Shown here in pieces: positions 34,900-47,400 of a stretch of 64,000 bases of DNA. A program made the translations under genes and the position numbers. Position 1 is the first letter of the stretch. The number at the start of each line of letters is the position of its first letter. The DNA comes from Rotaria macrura. Lineage: Eukaryota; Rotifera; Eurotatoria; Philodinida; Philodinidae. The stretch spans positions 1 to 64,000 of the forward strand of contig OENT01000034.1 of NCBI GenBank assembly GCA_900239685.1. Direction: 5' to 3'. The notes under the pieces are model-generated. The model searched no databases. It was given only the letters and a program-made list of their open reading frames with translations, and was not told the DNA's origin.

Positions 34900-37800
34900 T
34901 TGCAGAAAAGTAAAAGTTCAGCTTCTTTTTACAGTTTTTTCTGGGAGAAAAATCAAAACAAAGTTTTTCAATACAATGTACCTAGTCGTGTTTGTGACAT
35001 TTCTCGAAAACATGAATTATGCTGTTTGAAAAGGAAATGTAGTTTTCAAGAAAAGTCTTGAAATTCATACTATCGAGTACGTCAATCATGCACTCATGAA
35101 ATTTTTCGAAAATGAATAATGTTTGCGCAGTTTAAAAAATACCCATTTAATACAGATTTTTCGGAAACAATCTCTTCCGATTCAATTTTGAAAGAGCCAT
35201 TTGATGCTTAATCCGCTGAATGCAGCCATTTTTTCAACAGCTATTTCAAACCGAAGCTCTTGATAAAAACGCTAAAAGTCTTCTACGTTGATCAGACTGT
35301 AATTTTTGTTAAATCTTCGCTATGTAAAGAGCATTTGACATTTCTATAGAATTCGGTTTGTTGAAAACAGTCGTTTGAATCTGGATTTTCGTAGAGTAAC
35401 TACTAGGCTGTCCACATTGCATAGCAGCTCTTATTTACTAGTCAACATAAAACAACAATTTTGGATTCGATCACTGATGAGGTTACCTTCTGCTCATGAT
35501 ACTTGTGCAAAACTGCACAAGAGCCTTGACAATATGTATTCTCGTTTGATGTTTATGAATGCGGCTGTGCGAGTCGGACTGTGTGCAAATTACTATTGGG
35601 TATCCAATACATTCATTAGTGGACTTAGTAGTCTATTCCGCGATTTACCCGATTCCATCGTACTAATGTATCCCTGTGGATGTCAAAGCCAACCTCAGGC
35701 GATTGTGAGCTTCTTTTAGTCAAAATCTAGTGAGTCTCCAGTCTCAATGACTCCGCCAATACTGCTTCATCGATAAAATATACTACAGTATAAAAAACAA
35801 CAGAATTTCATAGAATGTAAATAAATGACAAATATTCGTAAAATCGAGTTGAATGAAAACTAGTAGAGGGAAATATCGGTGAGAAAATGATAAACTATCA
35901 TCAACACTGCTATGATAACCACGGTGATTGCTAGTTTAATTTGAAATCAAATGAAAACAATCTATTTTCTATTTTTCTATTCTAGTAAAACTAATTCGAT
36001 GATCAATTGCACTTGTATAATATGAACAACTTTTTGCTGATTGTTCTAGATTTCACAGAAGAAACCAAAGGATTAACTATAAATGGGTTTGCTTTTCCCC
36101 ATCGTCTTTATTATTATGCCTCGTTTGTGCTTATTAAACAAGTAACCATAGAAAGAGAGTAATGTTCTATTTTATTTCTTTCCTTGATAAATCACAATTG
36201 ACTTCCATCGTAATAAACCATCTCAACGTGTTTAATTTGCAATCAGATACACCCTCATGAAACCATTGCTGATGATGTTATCATTAATAAGCGATGATAA
36301 CTAGATCAGTAAAATTATCAATTCTCTCACTAAATCTTCGTTCTTCTGTTTAAAAATCAAATTTTACAATTTCTTGTTTATTTCTGTGCGTTCAATAATC
36401 ATTCAGAAGATTTTCAACACAAGACTATTTGTCCTACATAAATTGTTTTCTATCGTCAGATATGTGTTTTAATTTCATGTGAATTATTAGAGTCGTCAGT
36501 TTGTGCTTTGTCGTACTTTGCATAGTAATAAGACTTTGATGAATGGTTCTATGTATGAAAGATAGATCGCGCAACATTATTTCATGGCGCTATTGAATAG
36601 TTATTAACTGATTTAGTAAATTCAATATAGGTTCATCAATGCCGAACTTACTTTATGTTTCAAATTATATGTGTGTACTACGGTTCTATGACTGATAACT
36701 CGAAATGTATCAATAATGTTAGACAAGATGAATAAAATGAAGCTAATGCAGTGTTTGTTTCACTTCGTCGGGAAACTCAATCGACGAATTCATTACGTAT
36801 TTGCGTACTTTGCTTTCAATAAGTACTTGTACATACTCATGAATATCAATACTACTATATTGGGACTACTCTATCTGTGCTGTTTCTCACATGTACGAAC
36901 CGTATGAAAAAGACTACGTCCGTATGTATATGTTTATTTATTTTACAGTAATTTTGAAAAGAAAAATAAAGTTTGTTAACATTTTGATTGGAGATGACAA
37001 AAGTCGTTGACGTATGTTCAAAAACCTTCGAACTTTTACAGCACAATTGAAAAGAAGATCAGTGTTCCATCACTTTACGATTTTTTAAAAAACCCTTATG
37101 TATCCCTATTTCTGAACTGAAAGAGTATTTATTTCTAGTCAGGATTTAGTTCCACGTGATGAATTTTCATCTTTTAACGTACTTGCTAGTATGATTTCTA
37201 TTCCACTTTTGTCCAAATTATTCCTTCACAACTACAATTTTAACACTGCAAGATCATTTGATAATCATGCAATGTTTTATGTTATTTCACTTTGTTTCTT
37301 TTGAAAATCGATAGAGAAATCGTAAAGTACAATTTGGTGGAGAATGGCTTTTGGACCATACACAACCATGTGAGAATAACGAGAAATACGCAAATTTCAC
37401 GAAAGTAGTAGTAGATTCATGCTTGCAAGTTCTTTTTCAAAAGAGCTACTAGTTTACATTTAAATCGACTCATTTATCGATGAATCAACCCCTAGCGAAA
37501 GATATCTAAATAGCGGGGTATGTTAGGCTGGCTATTCCGATGTACGTAAATTTCTAATTGGCACCGAATACTGAATACATTTTGAACGCTTTTGTTTTTT
37601 TTAAATTGCAACACAGAACGAAAAAGAGATCTTATTCAATAAATTGTTGTGACCAATATGGGCACACTGCTCTTTAGAATTTCATCAAATTGGATGCTCA
37701 TAACTAGGGTCCAAATAGATTGATACGTAAATAGAAATAAGTACGGTTGAGATCAATCTATCTTTTCGTTCATTAATTATCAAATCGAATCTTTTAAGCA

Positions 37801-39462
37801 CTAAAGCCGAGCTTCAAAATGTTGTCATTCGAACGAATGCTGTATATTCAAGGTATAATGCTACTTTACTACAACTCGTACAGTATTAGTATTTGAAGTT
37901 TCGATTATGATTCATTTCGCTTCATGTTACCCAACAATGTAAATGTCGATATCAATGAGCAATATTTTCGACAACAAACATAAATATGGTAAATGCGAGA
38001 ATTTTCAGGAACACTGATACATATTCCCTATTAATGGCCTTTGGCAATAAGTCAAATGAAGTTTTGTATTTGCTTTCCATTATGTGTTCTGTTTTACTAA
38101 TCACTCATGGTTTATAATGTGTTCTTCGTCAAATAAACATCCTTTGTTGATTAAGTTTCCGTTTTGATTACTCTGATTGTGTTGTAAAAGATTGTTATCG
38201 TTAATTTACTTTTTCACATTACTAAGATGCATAGCCGACATAGAATTTGGATCACTTCATTTGAACTATAAATCACATGTATATTTCTATGTTTTTTCAA
38301 TATTTCAAATTATGTCGACTTGAAGGATGGCATGCAATGAAAGGAAGAAGTTCGTCTTGGTGTTTGAAACACTGCGTTCAGAGTTTGCATCGATAATTTT
38401 GGCGTTGGTTTTGTTCACTTCATGCAACAGAATTGTACACGAATATATTTAGTCAGATGATATCCTACAATGATTGCTTATCTAGATATGACTATAGAAC
38501 ACTTTCGTATACATCTTATTCAACGCAATCTCTTTTACAAAATTATATATAATCTTTTGAGAATATGTTATTCTTTCCTGTACTCATGTACATATCAATT
38601 GCCACATCGAAGTAAAGTCTTTGTCGATAAAAAAATGTGTGTTCTCGTGAGAGATTACATAAATTCTCTTTTATAGATCCTTAACGTGTCTTGTTAAGTG
38701 TCAATTTAGTAGTTTCGCAAGAAAAAAATATTTCCTTTTGCTCCATATACAATTATATGCGTTGGCATATATTAGCATTTAATTCCGTAATTGTTTGAGC
38801 GAATAAGAAATCAAAATAAAATTCACAAGCAAAGTGGTCAGCACAAAATTAATTTTCGATTATCAAAATTAACAGAAGGAATTTTTTAAAAGTTGAAAAA
38901 TAAAAATTGCTTGTACTAGTTAATGTTTTTTATTCGAAAAAAAATTCACGATCATTCATTCATCATGTGAAGAGAATGCCTCATGAATGAAACTTTCACA
39001 TTTCGTCACGTTCTTTTAATGCCTATATTCATCTATTTGTCATAATCGACTTACGCGATCCATCTATTATTAACTAGCTATTGTCATTGTCATCAATTGA
39101 TAATCAAAATTCCTGGTTTTTTAGGCCAATAATAACTTTTATGTAATGGTGTCCGAGTCTGGTTTAAAAGAACACAATAAGGGATAGTAATGAGCAAAAA
39201 TCTAAATTAGGAGCTTCGATATAGTCGACTTATTACATATTAGATAATGATTGGGGATGTTCGACATTTAGAAATCATTTTAACATTCAGTCCATAAAGA
39301 ACAAGACAATTGGATCATATTTTTTCACATATTATGCATTCAATTAGCGCATGAAATTCTATGAAAAATCTTGTTTTGTTTACATACTTTAATCATCATA
39401 AAATAAAATGTAATTGAAAATAAGAAAAATGATCACATACAAAAAAAACGACTAAATCAGTA
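34900..39462. other. Intergenic stretch, mostly unrecognised
   Basis: AT-rich sequence between the accessory island and the Hv1 gene. One frame at about 35375-35716 on the plus strand resembles the zinc-binding segment of a BEL/Pao retrotransposon integrase (LLVNIKQQFWI followed by HDTCAKLHKS), but similarity is weak and no LTRs or polymerase frame accompany it. The remainder, 35.7-39.4 kb, shows no coding similarity, RNA gene or repeat that I can support. Confidence 0.35.
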
Positions 39463-40556
39463 TTATTTTCTTTTACTTTGATAAAGCTTATTTGCTATGC
39501 CTAATGTTGATGATGTTAAACGAACTTGTTCAATAGTTTCTTGTAAACTTCCTGCTATGTCATCGATAGCATTCTTTCCTGATGGCTTTTGGCAATGCGC
39601 TAGTATCAAGTGGCATGATTGATCGACCGAAGTAAATTTTTCAATCATTCTATCAAAATTTTCTCTCGTTAACTGTTGCTGAAGTTCAGAGGCAACTTCT
39701 GTTTTCCTCGTTGATACCGTTAATAATAATTCAATCACCTGCAAGTATGTGTTGGTTAAATTTTTCTTTGCTGTTTCATCTTGTGATCGTATGGATTGAG
39801 CCACACCTTGAATTCAATAGAATAATACTTGACGACAAAAACAAAATCTCAATACAAACAAATACTTACTGTTAATGATTCGAATCTAAAATATACATAG
39901 AAAATATTGAAATGAACAATCTATTGAAAGCTTTTATCAATAAAGCAACTACTTACAATACGCCATAAACGAAATGAAATAAATAATAAAGATATTTCAG
40001 CGATTACATTCGGTTTTTGTAGAAAATAAATATCAATTATAAATGAAACAATCACAATGATTGCATCTAACCATTCCATTTTTTTTTGTCGAAAATTCCA
40101 CCATTTTTTTCCAAATGCATATATTTTAATAAGAACTTCAAGAACGAAAATAGCTAATAAAGCAATCGATGCATAGTGCAATACTTCAATAGCTAATTCT
40201 AATTTATGATTTTTGAATTCGCCACCATGTGTTGAGTTTTTATCAGTACTACTACATTTCTCATTTATGTATATAAAGTCTAATAGTAATTCACCCACAA
40301 CAAGTAAACAATCAAGAAGGACGAGAATAATAATAGCGATGTGAAATATTGTTTTTTCAACTATGTGCATAATAAAACGTTGATGAGAAAATCTAATGTT
40401 CCACCAATGATTAAAACATGAACAACATTTTCCATTACAACACATGTCATTCGGTTCTTCATCGAAGTCTTCGATTGCTGCTAATGTGTTTCGAGACAAA
40501 TAATTATCGATTGCATCTATTTTACTTGACATAGCTGATTCACTTGGTGTTGGCAT
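39463..40556 (-). CDS. HVCN1: Hv1 voltage-gated proton channel (three exons)
   Basis: Hv1 consists of a voltage-sensor domain only and lets protons leave the cell on depolarisation. Exons: 40556-39957, 39885-39870 (16 nt) and 39806-39463; 960 nt, 319 residues, phases close. S1 contains LVLLDCLLVVGELLLD, with the Asp that forms the proton selectivity filter. S2 contains EVLHYASIALLAIFVLEVLIK, with the external His equivalent to human His140 and an acidic charge-transfer residue. S3 reads LDAIIVIVSFIIDI. S4 reads FRLWRI, joined through the tiny exon to IRIIN, giving the RxWRxxR signature. The second zinc-binding His of the human S3-S4 loop (His193) is not present. The N-terminus is Cys-rich (CCNGKCCSC). 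The C-terminal region is a long helical segment with a different sequence from human and is longer; it presumably mediates dimerisation. The start is the first Met of the open frame. Confidence 0.95.
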
Positions 40557-43500
40557 TCTTTATTATTTGATTCGAATCTTATATATATATATATATATTT
40601 TTTTTTTTTGAGAAGGTTATTTTATCTTGAAGTATCAAGCACACCAAGTGTCTTATCAATGAAAGAAAGAAAAGAAAGAAAGAATACGATATTGCAAATT
40701 ATTATCTTACGGATCCTACTTTGTTTTTAAAATAAGTTGATAAACGATATTTAGACCTGTGATGAAGAATTCGTCGACAAACGTAGCTTTTTGATAACAT
40801 TATTACATTTATCGAATGAATCGAACTTTATCAACGGAACTTGATGAGAACTATGTAAACAGTTTTCAATTATTTATAGTACTTGATTGTCTTGATAAGC
40901 ACCTGAAAATATTTGTCTGAAATTCTTACAACGTTATTCGAAGTTTGCTTTCTTGATTTCAGATTTGAATAATCATTTATTGACAAGGATTTAATTAAAA
41001 ACGTTTCTGAAAAAAGGTTACGCTAATATTTTTTTTTGAAAACAATTAAACAGATAGCCGCCATTTTAACCCAGTCAAACGACTGTCACATTACCAGTAC
41101 ACTAGTGATAATAATTTATAATCTTGCCGAAGAATATAATTCATGAATAACATGACAATAAGTAGTAATTAGTCACAAAACTGACAAATCCTATAATTGA
41201 TCACCGGTGATGATAAGTAATAGACTTGAAACTGCTAATGAACAACGTACCAATGAAATATTAAAAACTATGTCAATCATCACTTCAATGTCGAACTACT
41301 GTTAGAAGTCGACTTCCTACAACGCACTCTAACCACTAAGCCCAAACTTGAAAGAATTATAAGTGCACATCAAACTTCTCTCAGTAAAACTGTGACATAT
41401 TTTATTCTTAGTCAGTAATAAGTACACTCTTCATATGCTTTGTAATGAATAGAAATCATTTTGTAGAAAAACAAAGATGACGGAGAAAGATATTCTCGTT
41501 TAAAATAAAACATAAAGAGATATATTGAAGAAAATCTTACGCCTCACAGTCTTTCACGCAGTACAAGTCTAAAGATAAGTATACATGGTTAACGATGTGA
41601 CTACAATCATACAATGACATTCATACAAACTGTGCATTGAGATAGTCTTTTATTTTTACAGTAGAACAAAAATAACCTATTATAACAACTGGTACACAGC
41701 AATTATCCTGTTGATGGTCGAAGTAAATACAAGGCAAGAACGAACACTTATAAAGGCATATCCAACAGTATTAGTTTGTCTCAGGGAAATTGGTTCTTCT
41801 CACTATGAACAGATGCAGTAATACGCAAATATTGGCATCTAGTTGCTTGTGACTAGGCAAATACTAGCCTACGTTTTCATATCTCTATTCTTAATAACGA
41901 TGGAGATGTGAAAATTAGGCTTCGAAAAAATTTCTTTATCTCATTTCCTGATAGTCAATAATCCCAAGTATTTGTGTGAAACTAAAAAAAATGTTTCAAG
42001 TAAATTGAAGGCTACCATCAATAGACTCATCAATAGAAATAATTGTGCGAATCGAATCATAATGAAAAATTTCATTCAATTTCTATAATCAATCCATACA
42101 ACAATTTTTGCATGTAATATTAATCCATGAACTCGATTCATAGTAGTAATGAATATAAACGACGATTCATTACGAATAAATTTTTTTAACTTTCAATTTG
42201 TTTCCTAGATGTCTTATAGTTTTTCACTAATCACTGATATTCAAAAAAATTATTGATAGATGTGAAAAGATTCACAAAATAAGAACATTCGAATTTAATT
42301 CACATTAATAAATTTGATTTCACATTTTAAAAATGTCGAGTTCAAAAATAAAATAGGAAAATATTATATATAGTATTTATAAGTGTATTTGTACTAAAAA
42401 CTAGAATATCGTATTGAGTACTTGTAAACGAAAGTTTCTGTAATTTATTTTGAAGATATGAAGCAACAAAATGTAACATCTCAACTTGTATAATGATAGA
42501 AATATGAAAATTTAGACTAAAGTTTGTCAAGATCCAAGGTGACAAATACCGATGCTTAAGATTTTTGTTTTTTGAATTTTGTCATCAGAGAAAATGAGTG
42601 AATTTTTCAAGACAATCCGAGGCTTCTAAGCCATCTGTCATAGTACAACGTATTCCAAAAATATATTACTTCTCAATGTATTTAGTGGCTCAAAGAAGAT
42701 CTCAAGAATAGAATTAGAAGTATGAATAATATTTATGTATTAATCCATCATACTTCTAAGATTCATAACTATTTTTTCTTTATTTGGGAATAATCAATAA
42801 TGAAAGTAAACCCTAATAAATTTACAAGGGAATACATGATATATAATTAAGAAGAAACATGCAAAGCATTGCTTTTATTAAAATAACAAGAGAGAAATGG
42901 TAAGCTACGACAAAAAAGTTCATGTCTCTAAACATCAAATAAAAATAATAAAGAAGCCATCATTATGTTGCACTCGATTATAGCAACGATAAATAACCAT
43001 GCATTGATTGAGTTCTTCTGGAAGAAACAAGATCATTAATGAAAGAATTCTTTTGATTTATTATTGGCAAGTCTCTTGGTATATTCCAGTTGCAGTAGTA
43101 TCTATTAAAAACCTAATTATTTCCATGTCATTTAAATACAACGAAACAAAACCTATCAAGAATGAATGACATCAATAGTGGCAGAAGTAACAAACAGCAT
43201 GTATCCGATAAACGGAAAAACAATCTTATTCAACTTTTCTTTGCAAAAGAAATAACAATCTTTGACGAATACTATTTTTTCTTCTTGTCTCATTCTATAA
43301 TTAAAAATAATAATGATATAGAAAAATCAGTAACATAATGAGAATATAATATAGTTTTAAAAGAAGTACATGTATTGAGTTCGGCAATTTACACATTTCT
43401 TCTTCTTTTCTTCGTCTCTGTATTAATTCTATCAAGATAAATCATCGGTGAAGTCATCAAATTTTCTTGATAATACAAGACTAAATAGGTCAACAAGGAC

Positions 43501-44491
43501 TATAAACAAAAAGATTCGGAACTAATCCATCTAACAAACGTCGACATTGGCGAGGCTTTTACATATGTAAAGGAAAGACAGATAGAAAAAAATTATTTCC
43601 GGAAGAGCCAACCATTTTCATTCAGCATATATGTTTGCTGCTTGTCTTCAAATCATCAATATTCCGTAAATTCTCAATATTTCTTTAGCGTCTCCTTGTG
43701 ATTTCTTTTATTGAGTAAAAGTAATAAATAAATGAATCGATAAATAAATATATACAATTATATTTATATTTATATTCAGCGTCTTGATTAGTATTCGCCG
43801 TTTCATTTCTTCAATATTCATCCGAAATCTTAAGAAAAAAACAACTGAACAACTAGTCCTTGATAAAGATCTTGTCCGAAGGCAGAACTATTGCAATCGT
43901 GGGACAAGTAATAAAGATCTAATGCAAGAAACATATATGATCGATTGGCATCTGTAACATTCTTTTGATTGGTGCTAGATATTTTTTTTTCTATAAACAA
44001 CAACATGATAGACATATGAGAATCGGGCTTACATCAGCAGATTTGATGAAAAACAAACGAAGAAAAAGATTCACTCTTTCACAAAAAGAATCGATAACGA
44101 TAATAGACGAAGGAGAACAAGAACTGGAAGCATAGATAAAATTTTGCAAGTTATCGACCTTTTGTGTTAATCTTCATGAAAACATTAACCTTTACAGTTA
44201 TTAATTTTTTTATTTTGGCCAAAGAAAAAGAGAAAAAAAGAAAACAAAATTTTCCATACAGAAATAAATATATACTTATATAGATAAGAGAGAATAACTT
44301 CTATATATTAGAATGAAATTGAAGGGAAAAAGAAATATACAACACAAATGAAAAAGAAAAAGACAAAGAAAACTTGATTCTTTCTTCTATTTGTAGCTAG
44401 GTCAGATCTTAGTTACTTTATCGGCTAAATTTTGAGGACTAGACGACAATTTTTATATGACTATTTTCATGAGTAGCATCAATAGATATTA
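40557..44491. other. Intergenic region between Hv1 and the multi-PDZ gene
   Basis: About 3.9 kb. It holds the Hv1 upstream region, with a TA repeat and T tract at 40580-40609 directly before the gene, a degenerate tRNA-like segment near 41287-41350 on the minus strand, and the 3' flank of the multi-PDZ gene. No protein-coding similarity is seen. Confidence 0.4.
40580..40609. repeat. (TA)n followed by poly-T
   Basis: About nine TA units followed by a run of twelve or so T, 24 bp upstream of the Hv1 start codon on its coding strand (where it reads as an A tract then TA repeats). It may lie in the 5' UTR or core promoter. Confidence 0.8.
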
Positions 44492-47400
44492 TCATCTATC
44501 GTTTATTTTAGTCGCTGATGAACGCCGGAAATTCGAAGAAGATGACCGTGATCGATTTTTACGTTCGTTCTGCACGGAATTCGGTCGATTCTGTACACGA
44601 GCACTTGGTTTCAGACGTCCAATTTTTATATTGACACGTCCATGTGGAAGTGTCTGCAAAAGAAACAAAAAGCAAAAGCTCTATTTTATTTTTTTATGAT
44701 AAACATTTAAGTATCAATACTTTGAGCGTATAAGCAACCTGTTCATAGGCTGAAGTTCTTAAATCTTGTCCGTTTACTTCAAGAATTAAATCACCAGACA
44801 TTAAGCGACCATCTTTTTCTGCACAGCCACCTTCGAGCTAATTAAAGACAAAAGAAAAAAAAATAAATTATTTGCAATATTTCATCGAACATGATTCTAT
44901 ATATTTACTATATGAGAAATAAATACACCATAGCCATGACGTCGTCCAATAATACTAAAGCCTGAAAAAATTGGAAGATAGAGCATAGGAAAAAAAAAGA
45001 ATGAATACGATCGATCAATAAAATATATACCAAGTCCTTTGCCAGACTTTTTAATTAAGTCAATTGTTATTACATCAAATTTATCTTGTTCATTCATCAT
45101 TTCAGTGAGCATTTTTCCACGTAAAACAAGTATACGAACAACACTTGTTGCTTGTCGTAGAGCCTGAATGGCTTCTTCGTGCGTTGCTGAACGTAGATCA
45201 ATAGAATTCACTTCAAGTATTTGATCACCGACAAGTAAACGACCATCACGTTGTGCAGCACATCCATCATAAATATCATGAACAATAATGGCTGACTGAA
45301 AAAAAATGTCTTTTTGCTCTATTACTGTAAGCTTAATGAGCTTTGTAATTTTACCAGTTGTGTATCTGATCCACCAACAACTGATAGTCCAAGACCAGAA
45401 TGTCCACGATCGATTTCAATCAATATTTCTTGCCCAACAAGAATAGGTCTTACACGAGGATCATCTTCCGACAAAGCATCATTATCATCTTTGATGGAAG
45501 AAAAACAAATATGTCAATGGAACTATCAGCAACTTTTCAAGAATTGTTTTTCTTTTTTAAAATAATTTACTTTGCATTAAGGTAGGTAAACTTTCTGCTT
45601 GATTAATACTGACAACAACTGGCTGTGTTTGTGGTTCTCGATATGGCAAACAGGTTAAATGTATTTGATTACTATTTGCATGTTCTAACATATTTTGTAT
45701 GTCATTAAATTTCAATACTTCAATTGGTGTTCCGTTTATTTGAACTAATTGATCACCAGCTCTAATATCTTGCTAGAAAAAGAAAGCAAGAAAAAACCCA
45801 ATACATTCAGTTGAATTTTGTCTTATGAATCATCTGTATGTATACTTGATCGGCTGCTCCGTGTGGTTGTACACTTTGTACCCAAATTCCATTATCATGT
45901 TGAATTAATGTTAAACCAAACGAACCTTTTTGATCCTAGGAATAAAACAATATAAGAAAATATTTACATACATATATGTATATTAAAAATCTCAAAAAAA
46001 GCTCTAAGAAGAAATGTTTTACTTTATTCAGTATCAGTGTAATGGGTGCACACTGTATGGACATTGAAGTACGTCGAGGCACTTGCTTTGATGTAGACAA
46101 CATTGGTTTCCTAGTCGTGTGCTCAGCTGACGATGGCGTTGAAATCGATAACGATGAAGACGAACTCGATGATGATGACATCATAGAAACGGGAGACGTA
46201 GTTGCACCGTTTGTTGTTGTTGTTTTTATGGGTAATGTAAGTATTTCTGGTAAATTCTCTTCTCCTTCCTGCTTATTAGGTGATGATATAATGGCGCCTA
46301 AAGGCAATTTATTATTTTTCGGTATTTGCGATTCGTTTGATTGTGTAACTGAAGAAGAATGTGTAGATGATATATCGTCTACGAAATAAAATAAATAAAT
46401 AAATTCATAAATTTGTTAGTGCAAGGTTTCTTCTGAATTTTTTTTGTTTAGAATTAAGAAAAAAAATTCAAAGAAAAATAATAGAAAACAAACAAACTTT
46501 GATTTTTTTCGATAGTATTATCTATAGAAGAAGTTAATGTTTGATCGTTATGTGTTAAAATATCTTTGCCCGTTTGATTTTTGTTTTCTAAAGATAGAGC
46601 ACTGACATGATTTGCTTGTTCATGCATTAATAAAGATGATGAAGCTATTGTTGTTGCTGCTACTGTTACTGATGATGGTACTGGTAGTAATGGTTGTAGT
46701 GCCGATGATGAATTCTCATTTTCATTTGAGATGGATGGTTGATCGAATGATGATGGAATGAAGGAACAAGTAGAAGAACTGACATCGGAAGAAATAGAAT
46801 GAACCGTCGTGTTCGTGGCATTACTACTAATATTATGATTTAATGATGAGACATCGTTGTTGTCGGTTTGAACGTCAGCCCTTTCTATTATTTGATTAGA
46901 CGACAACGAAGATGATGGTGACGACGATTTTGGCATTTCTTCAGCCTCTGATAATATTTCACTCTTTGTTATTGTTGTTGTTGTTATTGTTGTTTGTGGT
47001 ACAGAGGATTTTCTTTCATTTTTATTTTCTATATGATCACTCTCATCGATTGTTTGTGTCGAAGAACGAAAAGCTAATGTCGATGATGGTTTCTCTTCAT
47101 TCTCTTTGCGTTCTTCGACATCCGGCTGTTGCTTGGGGACATGAAAATGATGATGACTAGCATCATTTGTCATATCATGTTCTGGCGTATTTTCAATTGA
47201 TGAGGGTGATAGTTGACTTCGTATTAATTTCGGAGATGATGATGTTAGGTGAACACCAGTAGATGTCATCGCTGATGCCTTAATTGAAAACGCAGAAGAA
47301 ACAGAAAAGGAAATTATTTATTAATTATTTATTTATTCAGCTGACTCGTATACGTGCTGCTGCAGCATGTTGATTGTTTAAAGCCATATCATCTATTGAA

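Noticed and set aside
45976-46389. Plus-strand frame of 137 codons, Asp-rich
   Set aside because: It is antisense to the Ser-rich linker exon of the multi-PDZ gene (46378-46023), whose phase joins its neighbours exactly.
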